A stretch of DNA of 64,000 bases from M3007 sp044347755. GTDB taxonomy: Bacteria; Bacteroidota; Bacteroidia; Chitinophagales; Saprospiraceae. The translations under genes and the position numbers were made by a program. Below, piece by piece: positions 61,247 through 64,000 of this stretch. Under the pieces are notes generated by a model, which was given only the letters and a program-made list of their open reading frames with translations, was not told the origin of the DNA and made no database searches. Position 1 is the stretch's first letter. Each line of letters opens with the position of its first letter. The stretch is from NCBI GenBank assembly GCA_044347755.1, contig JBIKUE010000007.1, forward strand, positions 1 to 64,000. The letters run 5' to 3'.

Positions 61247-62080
61247 ATGAATTTTAAATTTTTGTTCCCCACCTTCCGAAACCGCTACCTGTTCATTCGG
61301 AAGCAATTGCAGCAACATTTCCCTATAACCGGTCAGTCTGAGATCCTCGGTCTGAACCTGGGTACCGGCGAAGGCGATTATGATCGCATGGTTGCAGCCT
61401 ATTGCAAATCACTCATTGGATGTGATGTAAATGAGGAAGATTTAGCTCATGCACAACACATGAACTCCGATGTAGTCAACTTGCGGTATGAGGCAAACAA
61501 TGCGTTGGACTTAAGCTACCCGGATCAATCCTTCGACTTGATTGTTTCTTGTGAAGTAATTGAACATGTAGGCCAACCGGAGAAAATGGTTCAGGAAATG
61601 GCCAGGGTGCTAAAACCGGGTGGCCTGGCCTTTATGACCTTCCCAAGTAGGGAATTCCCATTTACCTATGATCCGATTAATCGTATATATCAGCAATGCT
61701 ACAGAAGGCCTGGCGACAGGGAATTTACCATTTCCCAGGGAGCTTACGCATTTGGACATGACTATCTGATAGGCTCCATTCAATTCAAAATTTGGGCCCA
61801 AAAGGCCGGATTTGAAATAGTAACATTTCAGGGACTTAGCCGATATCTGGTAGGCTTACTGGAAGTTTACTGGACAGGTATTGCACAGCGTGTCTTCAAA
61901 AAGAATGCGCTGAATGTCACTAATGACACCTCTGGAGGCGTGAAAATCAGACCAGCCTCAACAAAAGAGCCCCGGCTGGTTTTTATCACTGATGCCATTT
62001 TAGCATTAGACAGGCTATTGTTTTCCTGGGGCTCTGGAAGTATTGGGAAAGGTGTTGTTTTGCGAAAAAAAGCACTGTAG
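61247..62080 (+). CDS. Class I SAM-dependent methyltransferase
   Basis: A 277-residue Rossmann-fold methyltransferase with the SAM motif LNLGTGEGD at 36-44, an acidic G-C-D-V-N ending beta2, and DLIVSCEVIEHVG with LKPGGLAFMTFPS, typical of the methyltransferase 11 group. The substrate is unknown. It follows the VanX-like gene by 24 nt on the same strand and could be cotranscribed. A palindromic repeat follows its stop codon by ten bases. Confidence 0.8.
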   Translation: MNFKFLFPTFRNRYLFIRKQLQQHFPITGQSEILGLNLGTGEGDYDRMVAAYCKSLIGCDVNEEDLAHAQHMNSDVVNLRYEANNALDLSYPDQSFDLIVSCEVIEHVGQPEKMVQEMARVLKPGGLAFMTFPSREFPFTYDPINRIYQQCYRRPGDREFTISQGAYAFGHDYLIGSIQFKIWAQKAGFEIVTFQGLSRYLVGLLEVYWTGIAQRVFKKNALNVTNDTSGGVKIRPASTKEPRLVFITDAILALDRLLFSWGSGSIGKGVVLRKKAL

Positions 62081-62090
62081 CCATTGCAAG

Positions 62091-62150
62091 TACCGCAGAG
62101 GCAGAGAGGTGTAGCATGGAAATATGCTGCGCCTCTCCGCCTCTGCGGTA
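62091..62150. repeat. Intergenic palindrome (CCGCAGAGGCGGAG family), copy 2
   Basis: 62091-62108 pairs with 62133-62150 over 18 positions with one mismatch; the sequence is nearly the outer stem of the element at 56390-56470. It also lies between convergent genes and close to a stop codon, so the family may work as bidirectional terminators. Confidence 0.8.
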
Positions 62151-62196
62151 AAAAACAATAAGTTGTCAGGTCTTTTGCCCCTGAAACAAAAAGCAA

Positions 62197-64000
62197 TTAT
62201 TGCTTGACAAGTTTCAGTGATTGCGTCCTGAGGCCACCGCTGGTGAATGACGCTACATATACGCCTGGCGTGAAGGCCTGTCCAAAAGCCACTACCCCTG
62301 AAGTTGAATGCATCGCTTCCTGATAGACTATTTGTCCCAGCAAATTACGCACCTCCAGTACTGGCAACTCAACCGCCTGGTCCCAAGAATACTGAAGATT
62401 GAATATCGTATTTGTTGGGTTAGGACGAACCATCAACAAGGCTGATTCATCCAGTGGATTTTGAACGCCAACAGTTATAGGGGTTACCTTGAAGATATCC
62501 AGTGCTCCTTCCAGCCAGTTACCAGGGCTAATATCCTGAACCTTGAATTCTATACGGATATTATCCGTAAGTGGTGCGGCATAATCTTTCAGGTGAATAT
62601 CGCCCGAATATTGCCAGCTACTTTGGGAGTCTGATGGATCCAGGGTGAATACATTGATGGTTTGATTACCTTTCAGGATATTCACTTCCATTCTATCATT
62701 CGCCGTATTGCCCAGCGTGGTTACATTGAAAAACCAGTAATAAAAGCTCATGATAGCATCGGAGTAGCCTGCGAGTTTCATCACCGGAGTAATTACTGAC
62801 ACGAATCCGTTATCTACATCATTTTCACCAGCCGAGCCACCTCCGTTTGCAGTCATGTAGCACTGATCATTATCATCCTGGTCAACATCAAATTCTGGGT
62901 TGCACAGGTTATTTTGAACAAAGGTGCCTTCCGGCTCACCAATTTCCCAGTCGCCGGCGGAAGCTGTTCCCGAGGTAGTCCAGCCAAGATCTGTAGCAAA
63001 ATCATCATAATAACCTGGCGTCAATTGCAGGCTAACAGGATTGCCCTGAATAACGGTGACGGTTCCAACCAAATATCCCCATTTTCCGGCAGTAGCCGTG
63101 TAAGATCCCACAGGAAGGCAATCTTTGATGAACTGACCTAGTGCATTTGTAGCAACGGTGACTGTTCCGCTCACTCCGTTTAATGTTACATCTACTCCGG
63201 AAATTGGGGCGCCTGTATTGGCATCTGTAACCGTTCCGGTAATGGTTGTCACCTGTCCGGCATCCATCGTTATATTCATTTCAGTAACCTGGCCAGTTGC
63301 CAAGACGATATTTACGGTTTTATCCGGAAATCCTGGAGCAGAAACCGTAGCTGTGAAACTTCCTGGTGTAACCTGACCAGTTCTGAAAACACCATCTGCA
63401 CGGGTGGTTACAATTTTTTGCGGATCTGTGCTGCCATTAATTTTTACTGTTGCGCCAATCAAAGGCAACCCATTACAACCGTTTAATATTTTGCCTTCAA
63501 AATAACAAGCGCGTTTATAGGTAGGTGTTAACACGGTGAGTTCTCCCGGCTCAATGTCTGATGTTACAATCGTGCCAGACGGGAAATACGGGAACGCACC
63601 CCAACATCCTTCAAACTCCAGGTTGTTTCCGGCATAAGTATCGTACTGAGCCACTGTAATGAGATTCTGAGGCCTGTGGGCATCTGTAATCAAAACACCA
63701 CTGGTATACCAGGCTGTTACTGCATAGTCGTTTAAAATATGGGTGTTGTGCACATATGTCCCTACCCCATTATTAGGGGAAATGCGGTCCACTTCTTTGA
63801 TATCGCTTGGGTCACTGACATCATATGCCGTTAGAAAGGATGGCGTAGTTTCGTCTGTGGTTAAAACGTGCTTCCTGTCAGAGGTAATCCAGGAGTTGTG
63901 TGCGAATTTTCCGGGAGTTTCTACTGTGCCCAATACTTCAGGATTACTTTTATCTGTCATATCTACAATAGACATGATCCCGGCGCTAATATGGCATGCG
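62197..64000 (-). CDS. LVIVD/choice-of-anchor-B-type T9SS secreted protein (5' end beyond the window)
   Basis: C-terminal 600 residues of a gene running off the right edge; the frame is open to 64000, so no start is assigned. The first part holds LVIVD-type propeller blades (GIMSIVDMTDKSNPEVLG, LTAYDVSDPSDIKEVD, GVLITDAHRPQNL), as in choice-of-anchor B proteins. Then come two carboxypeptidase-regulatory-like sandwiches (about 173-245 and 245-325 counted from the Met encoded at 63975), a lectin/MAM-like segment (about 325-500) and a type A T9SS sorting tail (about 515-592) with VRPNPTNTIFNLQ, VRNLLGQIVYQE, PGVYVASF and KLVKQ. Predicted to be cell-surface or secreted; the function is unknown. 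Confidence 0.8.
   Translation of the reverse strand, partial: ACHISAGIMSIVDMTDKSNPEVLGTVETPGKFAHNSWITSDRKHVLTTDETTPSFLTAYDVSDPSDIKEVDRISPNNGVGTYVHNTHILNDYAVTAWYTSGVLITDAHRPQNLITVAQYDTYAGNNLEFEGCWGAFPYFPSGTIVTSDIEPGELTVLTPTYKRACYFEGKILNGCNGLPLIGATVKINGSTDPQKIVTTRADGVFRTGQVTPGSFTATVSAPGFPDKTVNIVLATGQVTEMNITMDAGQVTTITGTVTDANTGAPISGVDVTLNGVSGTVTVATNALGQFIKDCLPVGSYTATAGKWGYLVGTVTVIQGNPVSLQLTPGYYDDFATDLGWTTSGTASAGDWEIGEPEGTFVQNNLCNPEFDVDQDDNDQCYMTANGGGSAGENDVDNGFVSVITPVMKLAGYSDAIMSFYYWFFNVTTLGNTANDRMEVNILKGNQTINVFTLDPSDSQSSWQYSGDIHLKDYAAPLTDNIRIEFKVQDISPGNWLEGALDIFKVTPITVGVQNPLDESALLMVRPNPTNTIFNLQYSWDQAVELPVLEVRNLLGQIVYQEAMHSTSGVVAFGQAFTPGVYVASFTSGGLRTQSLKLVKQ

Noticed and set aside
1..64000. Search for CRISPR arrays, insertion sequences and phage genes
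   Set aside because: No regularly spaced repeats with unique spacers, transposase, integrase or phage structural protein was seen; the repeats found are short palindromes or tandem units.

Overview
The window is a single stretch of a Bacteroidota chromosome, most probably from the Saprospiria (the class is an inference from gene content, not a computed placement). The pointers are two PorP/SprF-family proteins, several secreted proteins with type IX secretion (T9SS) C-terminal domains of both type A and type B (CHU_C), the split Bacteroidota ATP synthase operon (atpBEFHAG without atpDC), the futalosine menaquinone enzyme MqnC, and Bacteroidota-type promoter boxes (TAnnTTTG) ahead of many genes. 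I see no transposase, phage, CRISPR array, rRNA or convincing tRNA. All genes look intact except the last, which runs off the right edge.

Layout. 0.1-7.9 kb: medium-chain dehydrogenase, glycerol kinase, a T9SS-A secreted protein with dockerin-like and cohesin-like segments, mqnC and a MATE exporter. 8.3-16.4 kb: a three-gene surface cluster made of a PorP/SprF protein, a PorE-like TPR/PD40/OmpA anchor and a 1386-residue SprB-repeat adhesin with a type B sorting domain. 16.4-24 kb: nucleoside phosphorylase, then a minus-strand run of M16 peptidase, odhB, an SdiA-regulated-like lipoprotein, a small HAD phosphatase and an outer-membrane barrel. 24.1-28.6 kb: an orphan paaB next to a di-haem peroxidase, a DUF4252 domain fused to a T9SS tail, and an OPT transporter. 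28.7-34.8 kb: second PorP/SprF, der, lipoprotein, sugar-phosphate transferase, 3-oxoadipyl-CoA-type thiolase. 34.8-38.1 kb: a three-gene minus-strand cassette (coiled-coil protein, 64-residue membrane peptide, membrane-anchored PspA-like protein), divergent from an EAD11-like single-pass receptor-like protein. 38-43.7 kb: a 1373-residue CUB-containing type B adhesin and a TPR protein. 43.9-46.9 kb: dut, a sugar nucleotidyltransferase and a secreted hypothetical protein. 47.1-56.4 kb: ATP synthase operon, argS, glnS. 56.5-64 kb: B12-binding radical SAM protein, a leader region with two 64-nt repeats, FkbM methyltransferase, alpha/beta hydrolase, VanX-like dipeptidase, SAM methyltransferase and the end of an LVIVD-type T9SS protein.

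The main themes are cell-surface display through T9SS, central energy metabolism and translation. The best candidates for something undescribed are the PspA-like cassette facing the EAD11-like gene (34.8-38.1 kb), the repeated leader/terminator modules before fkbM (58.29-58.49 kb), and the self-contained PorP/PorE/SprB cluster. Intergenic spacers carry long near-perfect palindromes, two of which belong to one family (56.39 and 62.09 kb). Hairpins inside the atp operon could set subunit ratios.
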